From contig JBBPUQ010000013.1 of the NCBI GenBank assembly GCA_038501195.1, forward strand, positions 1 through 64,000: 64,000 bases of DNA, written 5' to 3'. This DNA comes from Nemania diffusa. Its lineage: Eukaryota > Ascomycota > Sordariomycetes > Xylariales > Xylariaceae. Positions 33,045-43,982 of the stretch are shown piece after piece; the stretch's first letter is position 1; each line of letters opens with the position of its first letter. The notes beneath the pieces are model-generated. The model saw only the letters and a program-made list of their open reading frames with translations. It searched no databases and was not told where the DNA came from. The position numbers and the translations under genes were made by a program.

Positions 33045-33990
33045 TTTAAAAGGGGAGGTCGGGCTTATTCAACCCAAAATTTAACTACAGCAAAAGACCC
33101 CTGCCCTTGATTCATAACAGGGTTAATAGATGCTGAGGGTTGTTTTAGGGTTAATATTGTTGGAGATTCTAAAAATCGATCAGGATGACTAATACAACCT
33201 AGTTTTCAAATTGATCTCCATGAAAGAGATAGAGCACTTTTAGAACAAATACAAAGTTTTTTTAAGGGGAGCGGTAATATTTATAATAAACAAGGAGGAC
33301 AACTTATTTACAGAGTGTCTTCTTTAGCACAAATTATAAAAGTAATCCTTCCTCATTTTGATAATTATCCTTTAATTTCTCAGAAGAGATTATCTTTTAT
33401 TTCGGAGTATAGAGATGATGAAAGATAAATTGCATTTGACGAAAGAGGGAGTAATAGATGTTGTGTCAATTAAAGCATCATTAAATAAAGGTTTATTCCC
33501 TAAATTGGAAGATGCTTCCAAAAATATAATTAAGGCAGTTAGATCTGAAATTGTCGATCAAAAGATTCCTCATCCCAATTGAATGGCTGGTTTTATTTCA
33601 GGAGAAGGTTGTTTCTATGTAAAGATTAGGAAATCCTCCTCATATTCAACAGGATATCAAGTTATGTTATAATTTAGTGTAGGTCAACATATTAGAGATA
33701 CTCAGTTATTGACAAATTTTATTTCTTACTTAGGTTGCGGTAAGCTTTATACAAATCCTGACCTGCCTTGGGTGACATTTAGATGTCATAAATTTACCGA
33801 AATTAACTTAAAAATCCTCCCTTATTTTTACAAAAATAAAATTAAAGGAGTAAAATCCGAGGATTTTAATGCTTTTTGTAAAATTGCTGGAATAATAAGA
33901 GATAAAGCTCACTTAACTTCAGACGGATTAGATAAGATAAAGGAAATAAAGTCAGTAATGAATACCGGAAGATATGCTAAGGAAGATTAA
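33045..33990 (+). pseudogene. LAGLIDADG homing endonuclease with frameshift and stop
   Basis: Reads WFITGLIDAEGCFRV (about 33110) and FFKGSGNIYNKQGG, then a 1-nt shift near 33390 (QKR / DYLLFRSIEMMKDKLHLT). WMAGFISGEGCFYV (about 33583) follows, then an in-frame TAA at 33670-33672 where QVML-x-FSVGQH is expected, and continuing GCGKLYTNPDLPWVTF to TAA 33988-33990. Two lesions make this a likely pseudogene. Confidence 0.78.
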
Positions 33991-34226
33991 TATTTATATA
34001 ATACTTCTGAGTAAATGTAAATATGTAAACACTAAATTACTAATTAAACTAAACTAGATACACATGGATTAATAAATTAAACAGTCAAGTAAATAGGAGG
34101 GGGTCCACATATCCCCTCTAACTTACGAAATAAAGGTAGGGAATTGTTTAGATAGATATACAAATAAACAAGGAAAAGATAAATTTGACTCCCCCCCCCC
34201 TATAATATTTTCAAGTACAATCTCTA
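33991..34226 (+). other. Intron spacer with poly-C tract
   Basis: AT-rich spacer with a C10 homopolymer (about 34191-34200). No gene is seen. Confidence 0.4.
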
Positions 34227-34241
34227 GCTTTCTATAGATTT
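34227..34241 (+). CDS. nad4L: NADH dehydrogenase subunit 4L, exon 2 (about 15 nt)
   Basis: GCT TTC TAT AGA TTT encodes AFYRF, matching the [14 protein letters not shown] end of Nad4L between exon 1 (...ILVA) and exon 3 (RGSIAIEYK). The frame continues directly into the next HEG, a common arrangement for exon-fused ORFs, which supports the call. Boundaries are estimates. Confidence 0.65.
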
Positions 34242-35312
34242 ATTAACTCCCCTGTTAAAAATCCAAGATCAAAATCTTCTTATTCACATTTTAATTCATT
34301 ACCTACAATTTCACCCTGTAATTTTTCCATGTCAAGGAATTTTTCTAGCGGAGGTAAACTCCGCCTACCTGGTCAACCGGAGGCTAGTTTTTCGTTACAC
34401 GAAACTTGTGAAAGTAAAATAGTTTTAAATCCTTCATTTATAAGTGGGTTCTCCGATGCTGAAGGTTCTTTTGTTGTAACTATTTTAAAGAACCCTAGAT
34501 ATAAAATAGGGTGAAATGTACAAGCTAGATTTCAAATAAAATTACATGAGGTAGATAGAGCTTTATTATTATTAATTCAAAATTATTTCGATAATATTGG
34601 ATATATATCTAAATTAAATGATAAATTAACCGTTGAATTTAGAGTTAGCGATATAACTAGTTTAAATAATTTAATTATACCTCATTTTGAAAAGTATAGA
34701 TTAATAACTAATAAACATAAAGATTTTATATTATTTAAACAAATTGTTTTGTTAATGTCAAAAAACAAACATACTACTTTAGAAGGATTACAAGAAATTT
34801 TAGCTTATAGAGCATCTCTTAATTGAGGTTTATCTGAAAATTTAAAGATATCTTTTCCTTCTATAATACCAGTTAAAAGAGTAGAAATTGAGGATAATAT
34901 CTTAAGTAATCTATCTCCTGACTGAGTAGCTGGTTTCTCTACAGGAGAATCCAATTTTTATATAGCAATATCTGGTACTAAAGTATGATTACGTTTTTCT
35001 ATTGCTCAAGATTCAAGAGATAAATTATTATTAAAAAGTTTAGTTGAATTTTTTAATTGTGGTTATATAGCTCAATATAAAAATCGTGAAGTGTGTGAAT
35101 TTGTGGTTACAAAAATTAAAGATATAAATATGTACATTATTCCTTTTTTTGATAAATACAAAATTGAAGGTTTTAAATATAAAAATTATGTTAAATTTAA
35201 AAAAGCTGCTATTCTTATTAATAATAAAGAACATTTAACAGAAAAAGGTTTAAATGAAATAATAGAGTTAAAAAATTCTATGAATAAGTATGATGAAAAT
35301 TGTCTTGATTAA
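34242..35312 (+). CDS. LAGLIDADG homing endonuclease, fused to nad4L exon 2, intact in code 4
   Basis: Open from the mini-exon: [19 protein letters not shown]..., then [15 protein letters not shown] (about 34437) and [14 protein letters not shown] (about 34924). Also [22 protein letters not shown] and [22 protein letters not shown] Trp codons at several sites; TAA 35310-35312. The second motif has TGES, keeping one acidic residue. Confidence 0.82.
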
Positions 35313-35638
35313 AAAGGGGGGGGTTCAATCTTGATCACTAAAGGCGAAGTGAACCTTTGTCTAGTCTTATATAAGGCGAAACTCTCAAATTGCGGGAAAC
35401 TCTTAAAAACAAATCTACCAAGTTAATATAGTAAGATAATTAATGGAACAGGTAATGACTCGTTGTATGGTAAAAACGATTTGTATATGTAGAAAACCTG
35501 CAGCCAAGCACCTATATTCTAAGGAATAAAGGTGTACAGTTCATCGACTAAACGTGAGTTGGTTTTTTATTGATAAAAAATATTAATAATTAGCTTAAGA
35601 TATAGTCAGTCTCAATATATGAGTATTGAGGTAAACGA
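34242..35638 (+). mobile_element. Group I intron 2 of nad4L
   Basis: The exon-fused LAGLIDADG ORF is followed by a core at 35390-35625 (AAATTGCGGGAAACTCTTAAAA; GACTCGTTGTATGGTAA; CCTGCAGCCAAGCACC; TCATCGACTAAACG; AAGATATAGTCAGTC), the same type as cox2 intron 7. Confidence 0.78.
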
Positions 35639-35668
35639 AGAGGAAGTATAGCCATAGAATATAAATAA
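35639..35668 (+). CDS. nad4L: NADH dehydrogenase subunit 4L, exon 3
   Basis: [12 protein letters not shown]. The last A of the stop (35668) is the first A of the nad5 ATG, the 1-nt nad4L/nad5 overlap typical of fungal mtDNA. Confidence 0.88.
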   Translation, partial: RGSIAIEYK

Positions 35669-35916
35669 TGTATTTAAGTATAATAATTTTACCTTTATTA
35701 GGATCTATAGTGTCTGGCTTTTTTGGTAGAAAAGTTGGGGTAAATGGTGCACAGCTTATTACATGTTCTAGTGTAATAATAACGACAGTTTTCGCGATTA
35801 TAGCTTTCTTTGAAGTAGGTTATAATAATATACCTGTTTCAATTGAATTATTCAGGTGAATCGATTCTGAATGGTTTAATATTATATGAGGTTTTAAATT
35901 TGATAGTTTAACAGTA
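35668..35916 (+). CDS. nad5: NADH dehydrogenase subunit 5, exon 1
   Basis: [54 protein letters not shown]...[22 protein letters not shown], the N-terminus of Nad5, a proton-pumping complex I subunit. TGA Trp codons. Ends at GTA 35916, phase 0, joining [11 protein letters not shown] at 38199. Confidence 0.94.
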
Positions 35917-36178
35917 TTATTTATGGGTCTCTTTTTAGAGATAAATGCTGTGTTGATTTTAATTCAACTGTGTAAGTTGTTTATTTTTAAATTATATTTA
36001 TATATGTTTATATATTTACCTGTTTATTGAATTTTTTAAAGAAGCTAGTATAGCCGCGCGCCGCTCCTGCGGTGCAAGGCACCTTGGAGCTAATCCTTAT
36101 AAATTACATTTTCTAGGGTGGCGCAAACGTGTAGACGCTAAATTTAACAATGTACTAAATATTGGTTTATGTCAAAAA

Positions 36179-37582
36179 ATGCAATATTCAGTCCTAAAAG
36201 ATATTAGCTTAGCCTCTCAGTCTAACATAATTAACCCAAAAGGATTACCTCTCGATTCAACTTTCTTACAGTGATTTGTAGGATTTACAGATGCAGAGGG
36301 TAATTTTATTATCAATCCTATAAAAAATACTAAATTGGATGTTTCTAGATTTTCATTTATGTTTAAAATAACGTTACATCAAGACGATGAAGCAGTTTTA
36401 AAGTATATTAATGATAAATTGGGGATAGGAGGTGTTCGTTATTATAAAAAGGAATGTATATTTAATGTTACAGATAAAGAAGGAATTGCTTTATTAATTT
36501 CTATTTTTTACAAGTATAATTTAAATACTACAAAACATTTAGATTTTTTAGATTTTAAAGAAGCTTTCTATATTTATTGAAACAGTTCCGGTCGCCGCCT
36601 GCGGCGGCTGGAACCTACGGGGCCCCGGCTCGGGCCCCGGCCCTGGCCCCATGCATGGGGACCTCCCGTTGGAGAAAAAAACTCAAATGAAGGTCTCTTA
36701 TCTTCTGTAAAAGAAAAAATTTTAGAATTAAAAAATAAAATGAATACTAATCGTATTCATTATGATAGGCCTCTAAATTCTCCAATTATTATTACGAAAA
36801 ATTGATTGTTCGGTTTTATTGAAGGTGACGGATCTTTTTTTATTAGAAGGGATACTTTAACTCCTATTTTTGCTATTGAAGTTACAGGTGTACAAATTCC
36901 TGTTTTAGTGCAAATAAAAGAATTTTTAGAAAATTCTTTAGGGTTTGATAAATATTCTTTATTTAAATTGAAAAATTCTTCTATTATTGCTGTAACAACA
37001 AATAAGGCTAGATATAATAGTAAGAGTAGTGTATCTATTACTATTAGTAATATTAGTGTTTTAAATAATTATTTTATACCTTTATTTAAAGAAACAGAGT
37101 TTTTAACTAAGAAAGGTAAAGATTTTCAAGATTTTAAAACTATATGTAAAATTACTTATAAGGGTGCTCATAGAAAAGAGGATATAAGATCTTTAATTTT
37201 AAAATTAGCAAATACTATGAATAATTTTAGATTATCAACTAATAAAGAAATAGTTCAATTTTTAAATAATGAAGAAATGGATTTACTTATAAATGCTTCA
37301 CCTACAATTGAACGACTTTTCGATGGTAGAGTAGTAGATAGCGTTACAAAAAAGATATTACCTAAACTAAACAGTTGTGTGTATGAAATTCTAGGGGACG
37401 CTTCGCACGGAGAGTATTACCTGGCTAATTCTTTAAGCGAAGCTGCTTCAATTGTAAATATATATCCTGATACATTAAGTAAACATTTAGATATTGAATT
37501 CTTAAATTTAGATGAAGCATTTATAAAAATTAAAATATATAAAGTAAGAAGAGTTCGTGTATTTTTTATAAATCAAATATAA
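36179..37582 (+). CDS. LAGLIDADG homing endonuclease with in-frame GC-element insertion
   Basis: Open in code 4 from ATG 36179 to TAA 37580-37582 (about 467 residues). First motif WFVGFTDAEGNFII (about 36271), second WLFGFIEGDGSFFI (about 36803), and a C-terminal NUMOD1-like tail (YEILGDASHGEYYLANSLSEAASIVNIYPDTLSKHL). Between the two halves, 36583-36672 is a 90-bp GC-rich element translated as NSSGRRLRRLEPTGPRLGPR... without breaking the frame, an unusual GC-rich island in an AT-rich gene. Likely functional because the insert sits in the inter-domain linker. Confidence 0.82.
36583..36672 (+). repeat. GC-rich dispersed element, copy B, inside a HEG ORF
   Basis: AGTTCCGGTCGCC...TGCGGCGGCTGGAACCTACGG then GGCCCCGGCTCGGGCCCCGG and CCCATGCATGGGG palindrome, end CCCGTTGG. 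It shares both ends with copies A (31642) and C (59046) but lacks their AT palindrome. Confidence 0.78.
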
Positions 37583-38198
37583 AGTAATTTACCCTCATAA
37601 AACTATTTTATAGTTAAATCATGTAAACTATATTTATAGTAGGGTGAGGAGAACTGCTTCTAGCGAAGCAAGCAGGGATTATACATAAATTATATAATTT
37701 ACAAATAAACATATTTATAAGAGCGAAGCGCCTTAATTAATATTTCTTAATAAATAACCTACCTGACACTTAGGGCTATGATCTATTTTAAGATCAGTTC
37801 TCTGGAGCTAGTATAAAGGAGGGGTATATTTATTATTTATATACTAATACTAAATAAATAAAATTAAGAATTGAGCAAGATTATAATCAAACAATTCTAT
37901 ACTTACATAAAAAAAGGTGAAAACGGTTAAGGGGCATACTCCCTAAGACCGTCGGCAGTTATAAATGTCGCTACAGACTGGTTCACCAGGGTTAGGCTGA
38001 AATGTCTGTCCAAATGTACAGTCGGATTCTATAATGAGTGCGATATCATAGGGAGGATGTATTTATCTTAATAAACACTACGCACAGTGGATAGCCTTAC
38101 CGTAAAGGTAATAAACTCCTGAGTATTAATTTACTGTTAAGGTCAATACTCGTGTATTTAGTATACGTGTGACTTTAATATATGTTAACTAGAATTGA

Positions 38199-38375
38199 TC
38201 TATGCTTTTACCCGTTTTAATAATAAGTTCTTTAGTTCATATTTATAGCGTATCATATATGAGCAATGATCCTCACATACAAAGGTTTTTTAGTTATTTA
38301 AGTTTATTCACTTTTATGATGATTATCTTAGTAACTGCAGATAATTATTTATTAATGTTTGTAGGATGAGAGGGT
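38199..38375 (+). CDS. nad5: NADH dehydrogenase subunit 5, exon 2
   Basis: [59 protein letters not shown], conserved Nad5 helices 2-4. TGA Trp. Ends GAG GGT 38375; the next exon starts [12 protein letters not shown]. Confidence 0.93.
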
Positions 38376-40187
38376 TATCCAAATAGCCCTAAATGACTAA
38401 ACTTAAAGAAATATACAATACTTAATCAAATTAGAAATAGATCGCACACTAAAGAGGCAGGAAATAATAATAATGTAAATGATACTTCTTTAATAATAGG
38501 ATCATTATTGGGTAATTCTTATTTAGAAAAGAATGAAAAAGGCGTCAGAATTGTCTTTATAAAATGTAACGGAAATATAGAATATTTAACTAATTTTTAT
38601 TCTCATTTAAGTAAAATAGGGTGGCTTCGCCTCCCTTCGGACAAAACCAAAAAACCCATTTTAAATAAAGTTATTGCTAAAAATAATAAGTTATTATATT
38701 ATTGAAGAGTAGAAAGTTATTATTTAACACAATTTGACTGATTATATGAAATGTTCTATAAAGACAATAGAAAAACTATACCTTCAAATTTAAAAGATTA
38801 TTTAACACCTTTATCTCTTACTACCTGATATTTAGATAATACAGATAAGTTATATTTATCTAGTTACCAAAGTTTTCATTTAAATAATGAAAATTTAAAT
38901 TATATATCTCAAGTATTAAAAGATAAATATGATATAAATACATATTATAGATTAGAAAGTAAAGGTAAAGTGGTTTTTTATATTGAAAAAAACCCCTTAA
39001 GTAATTTTATAGATACAGTGAAGCCTTATATTTCTTCTTCTTTACAATGTAAATTAAACGATTCCCATAATAAATTAAGTATGTGAAGTAATTTAGGATT
39101 GCCCTTCGGCGCGCAGAGATATTATTCTACTAGCTCCGCTGGCCTTATAAAAAAAAATATAAAGTACTCAGCTATATATAAAAAAGAATATATATTGACT
39201 GATATTCAAAAAGAAGCATTAATAGGTCTAATATCCTCAAAATCATATAGTACTTTAGGGATTTCATTGAGTAATGAATATCCATTAGATAACTTAAACG
39301 AGTATTTTGTCACAGGATTTACTGACGCTGAGGGAAGCTTTAGAATAAGAATTTCTAAAAGTAAAGAAAGAAAAATAGGTTGAGTTGTTGAGCCCATATT
39401 TCAAATAGGGTTAGATTGAAAAGATTTAGTTATATTACATTTAATACAAAAAACTTTCAAAGGTGTAGGTTCAATCACTAAAATGGGTTCTAGTAATGGG
39501 TGGATGTATAGAATATCCTCTATTAAAGATTTTAATGAGATAATTATTCCACATTTTACAAAATATCCTTTAATAACTCAGAAAAAAGCAGATTATGATC
39601 TATTAAAAAAAGTTGTTGCTTTAATAAACAAAAAAGAGCATTTAACTCAAGAAGGTTTACGAAGTATTATAGCAATTAAAGCATCAATGAAGTTAGGTTT
39701 ATCTGATGAATTAAAAGTTGCTTTTCCAGATGTTAATCCTGAACCTAGACCTTTAATTAATCAGGAAAGAATCCAGGATTCTAATTGATTGGCAGGATTT
39801 ATTAACGGAGAAGGTTGTTTTTTTATTGATATATATAAATCTAAAACTACTAAAATAGGTAGTTCAGTTAGATTGAAATTTCTTATAGGTCAACATCTAA
39901 GAGATAAATTTTTAATGGAAAGTTTAGTTCATTATTTAGGTTGCGGACGAGTTGTTCGTCCTTTATCTTATAATCATGTAGAATATGTAGTTTCTAATTT
40001 TACGGATATAAATGAAAAAATTATTCCTTTTGTATATAAATATCCAATATTTGGAAATAAAGTTTTAGAATTTCTGGATTTTTGTGCTGCATCTTTGATT
40101 ATTAAAAATAAAGAGCATTTAACTGTTGAAGGATTAAAAAAAATTAAAGTACTTAAGAGTGGTATGAACAGAGGTAGAATTTTTTAA
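38376..40187 (+). CDS. Tandem fusion of a LAGLIDADG_2-type and a LAGLIDADG_1-type endonuclease, exon-fused
   Basis: One code-4 frame of about 603 codons continues from nad5 exon 2. First module: SLIIGSLLGNSYLEKNEKGVRIVF..NIEYLTNFYSHLSKIG and WYLDNTDKLYLSSYQSFHLNNENLNYISQVL, the pattern of the LAGLIDADG_2 family, but the catalytic acid positions read GNS and LDNT, so it is probably dead. Second module (from about 39290): YFVTGFTDAEGSFRI and WLAGFINGEGCFFI, with HYLGCGRVV and LKSGMNRGRIF; both motifs keep Glu/Asp. TGA Trp codons throughout; TAA 40185-40187. Confidence 0.83.
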
Positions 40188-40640
40188 GATTAACAGGTAT
40201 TTATCATTAAAAATAAATATAATAAAATAGACTGAAATTTTAAGTATATTTAATATGGGTAGTTAGCCCTCCGCTCTAATTTATATAAGAGCGAGCTGGG
40301 CTGCGTTTTATTTTTTATTTCTTTTTATTCCAATTATGCGTGCTAAGCAGCGTCCATTTATTTACCTTATATAAGGGAATTAGGTAGATTTATTGGGAAC
40401 TGCTCCTCGCCCCTGGCGATTTTTATGATTATAAAAATTAATAAAAAAAAAATATATTTTTTTTATAAGGCCCAGTTCGCTCGCAAGCGAACGAAGGGGG
40501 CGGCCCTGCACTTCGCAGCAGGGGATGCCCATAAAAAAAAAACTGCTCCGTAGGAGACCGTTTGGGCTAAAAATAAATAAAAAATTTACGGTGGGGAAAA
40601 AAAAGACTTTGAAGCAATACAGCCGTATTAATTCACTTAA
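40188..40640 (+). other. Intron spacer with GC-rich clusters and an A/T hairpin
   Basis: It contains AAAAAAAAAATATATTTTTTTTATAAGG (40443-40470), GTTCGCTCGCAAGCGAAC palindrome (40476-40493) and CTGCACTTCGCAGCAGG (40505-40522) hairpins. No gene on either strand is convincing. Confidence 0.5.
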
Positions 40641-40814
40641 TAGAGGTTTCATCAGAGGCTCAAGAATTTTCTTCTTCTACAAATATTCTTAATACCTTTC
40701 CTGGCAGATTGTGCTAAATATTTAAATATATCAACTTCAGGGTTACAATATAGACTGCGCAAAGATAAACCCTTTATATTTAAGGATAAATTAGTAAAAA
40801 TTATAATAATGTAG
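40640..40814 (+). pseudogene. Orphan NUMOD1-like HEG tail
   Basis: With frame changes it reads ...ADCAKYLNISTSGLQYRLRKDKPFIFKDKLVKIIIM-TAG. Same fold signature as the orphan at 24540-24724 (DCAKFLKVDPSTVSKRKSKGIPFIF). Confidence 0.5.
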
Positions 40815-41345
40815 AATATAAGGTAAGGTTAACAGACCCCCTTTTTTATTTTTACCGTCCCTAGTAGTATGCAAGGAAGGTTGCATAACGAAGGGTTAGT
40901 AGCCGGCCACGATTGAACGGGTGAAGGATTATAAAAAGGATTACGCCTAGGGCGCGGAACATTAATATTATTTTACGTAGTGTGCATAAATCTAGGTTGT
41001 ATAAATTATAAGTTTAGTTATAGTTAGTAATAAAAATATATTAAATAATAATAAAATAGAAAATATATTATAAATATTGCATAATTTAAATATGTGTATT
41101 TTGATTATTACTAGCAATATCGTTGAAAACGATTAAATAAATATAGTTAAATTATAGATCGTTGGTTATTTTATTAATCGTGACAGACTGGTTCAACGAT
41201 AGGTGTCTGAAATGATGCTTAATGTACAGTCGGAATCTTTATATTTAAATTATTTTAAGTATACCAAGGCTTTATGTAAAACCAATTAGGTTATAAAGTA
41301 CAGGGAGTATATATTAACTCTTAATGTATATGCTTTAAAGATTTG

Positions 41346-41591
41346 GTAGGAGTTTGTAGTTATCTTTTAGTCAGTTTCTGATTTACTAGAATAGCGGCAA
41401 ATCAAAGTTCTCTTTCAGCCTTTTTAACTAACAGAGTGGGAGATTCTTTTTTAACAATAGGTATGTTTGCTATTTTATGATCTTTAGGTAATTTAGATTT
41501 TGTTATAGTTTTTTCATTAGCTCCTTATCTTAATGTAAATGTAATTACTATTATAGGTACATGTTTATTAATAGGTTCAATGGCTAAAAGT
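41346..41591 (+). CDS. nad5: NADH dehydrogenase subunit 5, exon 3
   Basis: [53 protein letters not shown]...[17 protein letters not shown] Trp codons. It ends at AGT 41591, directly before GTGCG of a group II intron; the next exon begins SQVGLHVWLP. Confidence 0.94.
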
Positions 41592-43863
41592 GTGCGTTGT
41601 TGCGTCCTATTTTGAAATGGAGGAAAATCCTCTGGATACTGACCGAATGTATCCCTGACAACGGAGTTAGGTAAGAGGGAAATCCCGATACTGAACATAG
41701 CATCTCCGAGGAATAGAGAGGTTAGATCTAACCAGAAAGATCGAGTAACTCTCTTAGTCAAGATTCCTATGATTAAAGTTATACTACTTGAAGTCTATTT
41801 ACCAGTTGTCTCAAGCCATGGACTCCAACACATCTGGGAAAGGTTGGGTGCAGCAAATCCTCTTCTTGAACTTTTGGAAGTGGGTACGGTCTGTCTGCAA
41901 ACGAACTGCATAAACAGTTTTAAGGTAAAGAGTAGACAATCTAACGGAATCCGAATTCAAAATAAGGGAACTACAAGACTGCCTAAAGTCAGAAATGAAC
42001 ATGGTAGCGGAGGAATCGTACTACCCGTTTACTTAAGTATATACTGTCCAATGAAAGTTGGAACAAAGGGAAGGATTCCAGATTTCAACCTTAGAACGTT
42101 ATTCACTAATGCTGGGAGCCCAGTGAAAAAAAAAAATTTTTAACACTAGTGAGAAACTTCTAAAACTAGCGGAACATTGTAAAAAAAATCCTGATAAACC
42201 GGTAGGTATGGAAAATATATATAGACTGATGTATGATCCTCGTTTATATGAAATAGCTTATGAGAAACTAAGAAGGAACCCGGGTAATATGACTCGGGGT
42301 ATTACACCAACAACTTTGTACGTTATGTCCATGGAGGTCATAGAGGAAATAATTTCCAAACTGAAAGACAATAGTTTTAAATTCTCTCCTGATATAATAG
42401 TAGAGATACCGAAAGTCAACAGGGGAACAAGACCGTTAACGATTGTTCTTCAGAGAGACAAAATTGTCCAGGAAGTCATGAGAATGATTTTAGAAGCCAT
42501 TTTCGAACCCATGTTCTCAGATAATAGTTATGGGTTTAGACCTCACAGAAGCCGCCAAACAGCACTTAGAAAAGTAAAGGAAAGATTTGGAGTAGCAACT
42601 TGATATATTCAAGGAGACATATCCAAATGTTTTGATTCTTTCAACCAAAAGATTCTGATGAAGATTATAGGGAAGAAAATTATTGATAGAAGATTCACAA
42701 ATCTAATACATAAAGCTTTGAAAGCAGGTTATATGGAATTTAGTATCCTCAAAGACTCAGTTACTGATAGACCTCAAGGGTCAAGAATTAGTCCAATCCT
42801 AAGTAATATATACTTAAATGAACTGGACAAATTTATTGATGAATTTAAATCGGAATTTGACACTAGTGAAAAACCTAAAATTAATCCGACATACGGTAAA
42901 TTCAGATATCTGAAAAATAAAGAGTCTAATACTAAAGCTCAAGCCCGTACCCCAAAACTACTCCTGAAGACGCCATATTATAAGGCAATAGATCCAAGCT
43001 TCAAGAAGATTACTTACGTAAGATACGATGATGATTGAATCTTAGGAGTCAGAGGATCCAAGGAAGATTGTAAGCACATTTAAAAAAAAATCAGGGGCTT
43101 CCTAAAAGAAGACTTGAAATTAAATCTAAGTGATAGCAAAACTTTACTGACGAATGCTAATGAGGATAAAGCTCTGTTTCTTGGAACTGAAATCTTCCGA
43201 TCGAGACATCAGTCGTTCTCATCAAGTAAATTTGGATATATAAAACGAAATGGAAGAGAAGTCAGACTGGAATTACCTAAACAAAGGATAGTAAAAGAAC
43301 TAACCAATAAAGGTTTCTTAAAGAATAGCATACCAGTACCAAAATTTCGATGGCTACACTATGACAAAGACACTATAGTAAGAAAATACAACTCCGTATA
43401 CAAAAGATATATTTATTATTATAGTTTTGCTGAAAATTTTAATAGAGTCTTCTCTTGGTTACACTTCGTACTAAAAACCTCATGTGCTAAACTATTGGCT
43501 TCTAAATTCAAATTAGAAACCCAGAAGAAGGTATTTATTAAGTATGGAAGTGATCTAAAAGGGGAAGACAGATTAGGATTCGTGCAAGCTGGGTATGGGA
43601 TGGACGCCTTAAATTTTAAAATTAAGAACCGTGAAATCATACCGCCTACTTTATATGCTGAAACCCTGTCGAAAGCTTCATTACAGAACCTTAAATGTGC
43701 TGTCTGTGAATCTGAATATAGAGTTGAAATGCATCATATTAGAATGATGAAGGATCTGAATCCTAAGTTAAATAAGATCGACGCCCTTATGGCTAAAAGA
43801 AACAGGAAGCAAATCCCACTATGCAGGGAATGTCATATAGAACATCATAAAGGACATAAATAA
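41592..43863 (+). pseudogene. Group II intron reverse transcriptase/maturase-HNH, exon-fused, two lesions
   Basis: The frame continues from nad5 exon 3 (VRCCVLFWNGGKSSGYW...) to an A10 run at about 42126-42136, where a shift puts it into the RT frame: NIYRLMYDPRLYEIAYEKLRRNPGNMTRGI (domain 0/1), GFRPHRSRQTALRKV (2a), [12 protein letters not shown] (3), DRPQGSRISPILSNIYLNELD (4), YVRYDDDWILG (5; YADD reads YDDD), an in-frame TAA at 43081-43083, then domain X (YNSVYKRYIYYYSF) and HNH (CESEYRVEMHHIRMMKDL...CRECHIEHH). All domains are present. The A-run shift could be a sequencing error; the TAA needs a base change. Confidence 0.83.
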
Positions 43864-43896
43864 AACAATGTAAAAACGCCAATAGCACGTTGAGGT

Positions 43897-43940
43897 CGGA
43901 GAGCCGTATGATGGGAAACTATCACGTATGGTTCGGGAAA
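43897..43940 (+). ncRNA. Group II intron domain V
   Basis: GAGAGCCGTATGATGGGAAACTATCACGTATGGTTCGGG; nearly identical to domain V at 1199-1242 in nad2. Confidence 0.85.
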
Positions 43941-43982
43941 GGGGTAAAAAAAGTAAATATTTCGTTTTATTTATTTTTTTAT

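Larger units (their letters stand above)
32207..34226 (+). mobile_element. Group I intron 1 of nad4L
   Basis: The core at 32290-32440 (TGGTGAAAACGGTTAACGACC; AGACCGTCGGTGGC; CGCTACAGACTGGTTCACC; AATGTACAGTCG) belongs to the type also seen at 37910, 41120, 55215 and 60920. The degenerate LAGLIDADG ORF follows. Between 32450 and 33030 no gene is recognised. Confidence 0.75.
35917..38198 (+). mobile_element. Group I intron 1 of nad5
   Basis: The exon frame continues about 40 codons into the intron and stops near 36040. A separate LAGLIDADG ORF and then a core at 37910-38040 follow (GGTGAAAACGGTTAAGGGGC; AGACCGTCGGCAG; CGCTACAGACTGGTTCACC; CTGAAATG; AATGTACAGTCGG). Confidence 0.8.
38376..41345 (+). 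mobile_element. Group I intron 2 of nad5
   Basis: An exon-fused tandem HEG ORF (to 40187) is followed by GC-rich and hairpin debris, a NUMOD1 remnant (40640-40814) and a core at 41120-41235 (CGTTGAAAACGATTAAAT; GATCGTTGGTT; CGTGACAGACTGGTTCAACG; TGAAATGATGCTTAATGTACAGTCGG). Confidence 0.78.
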
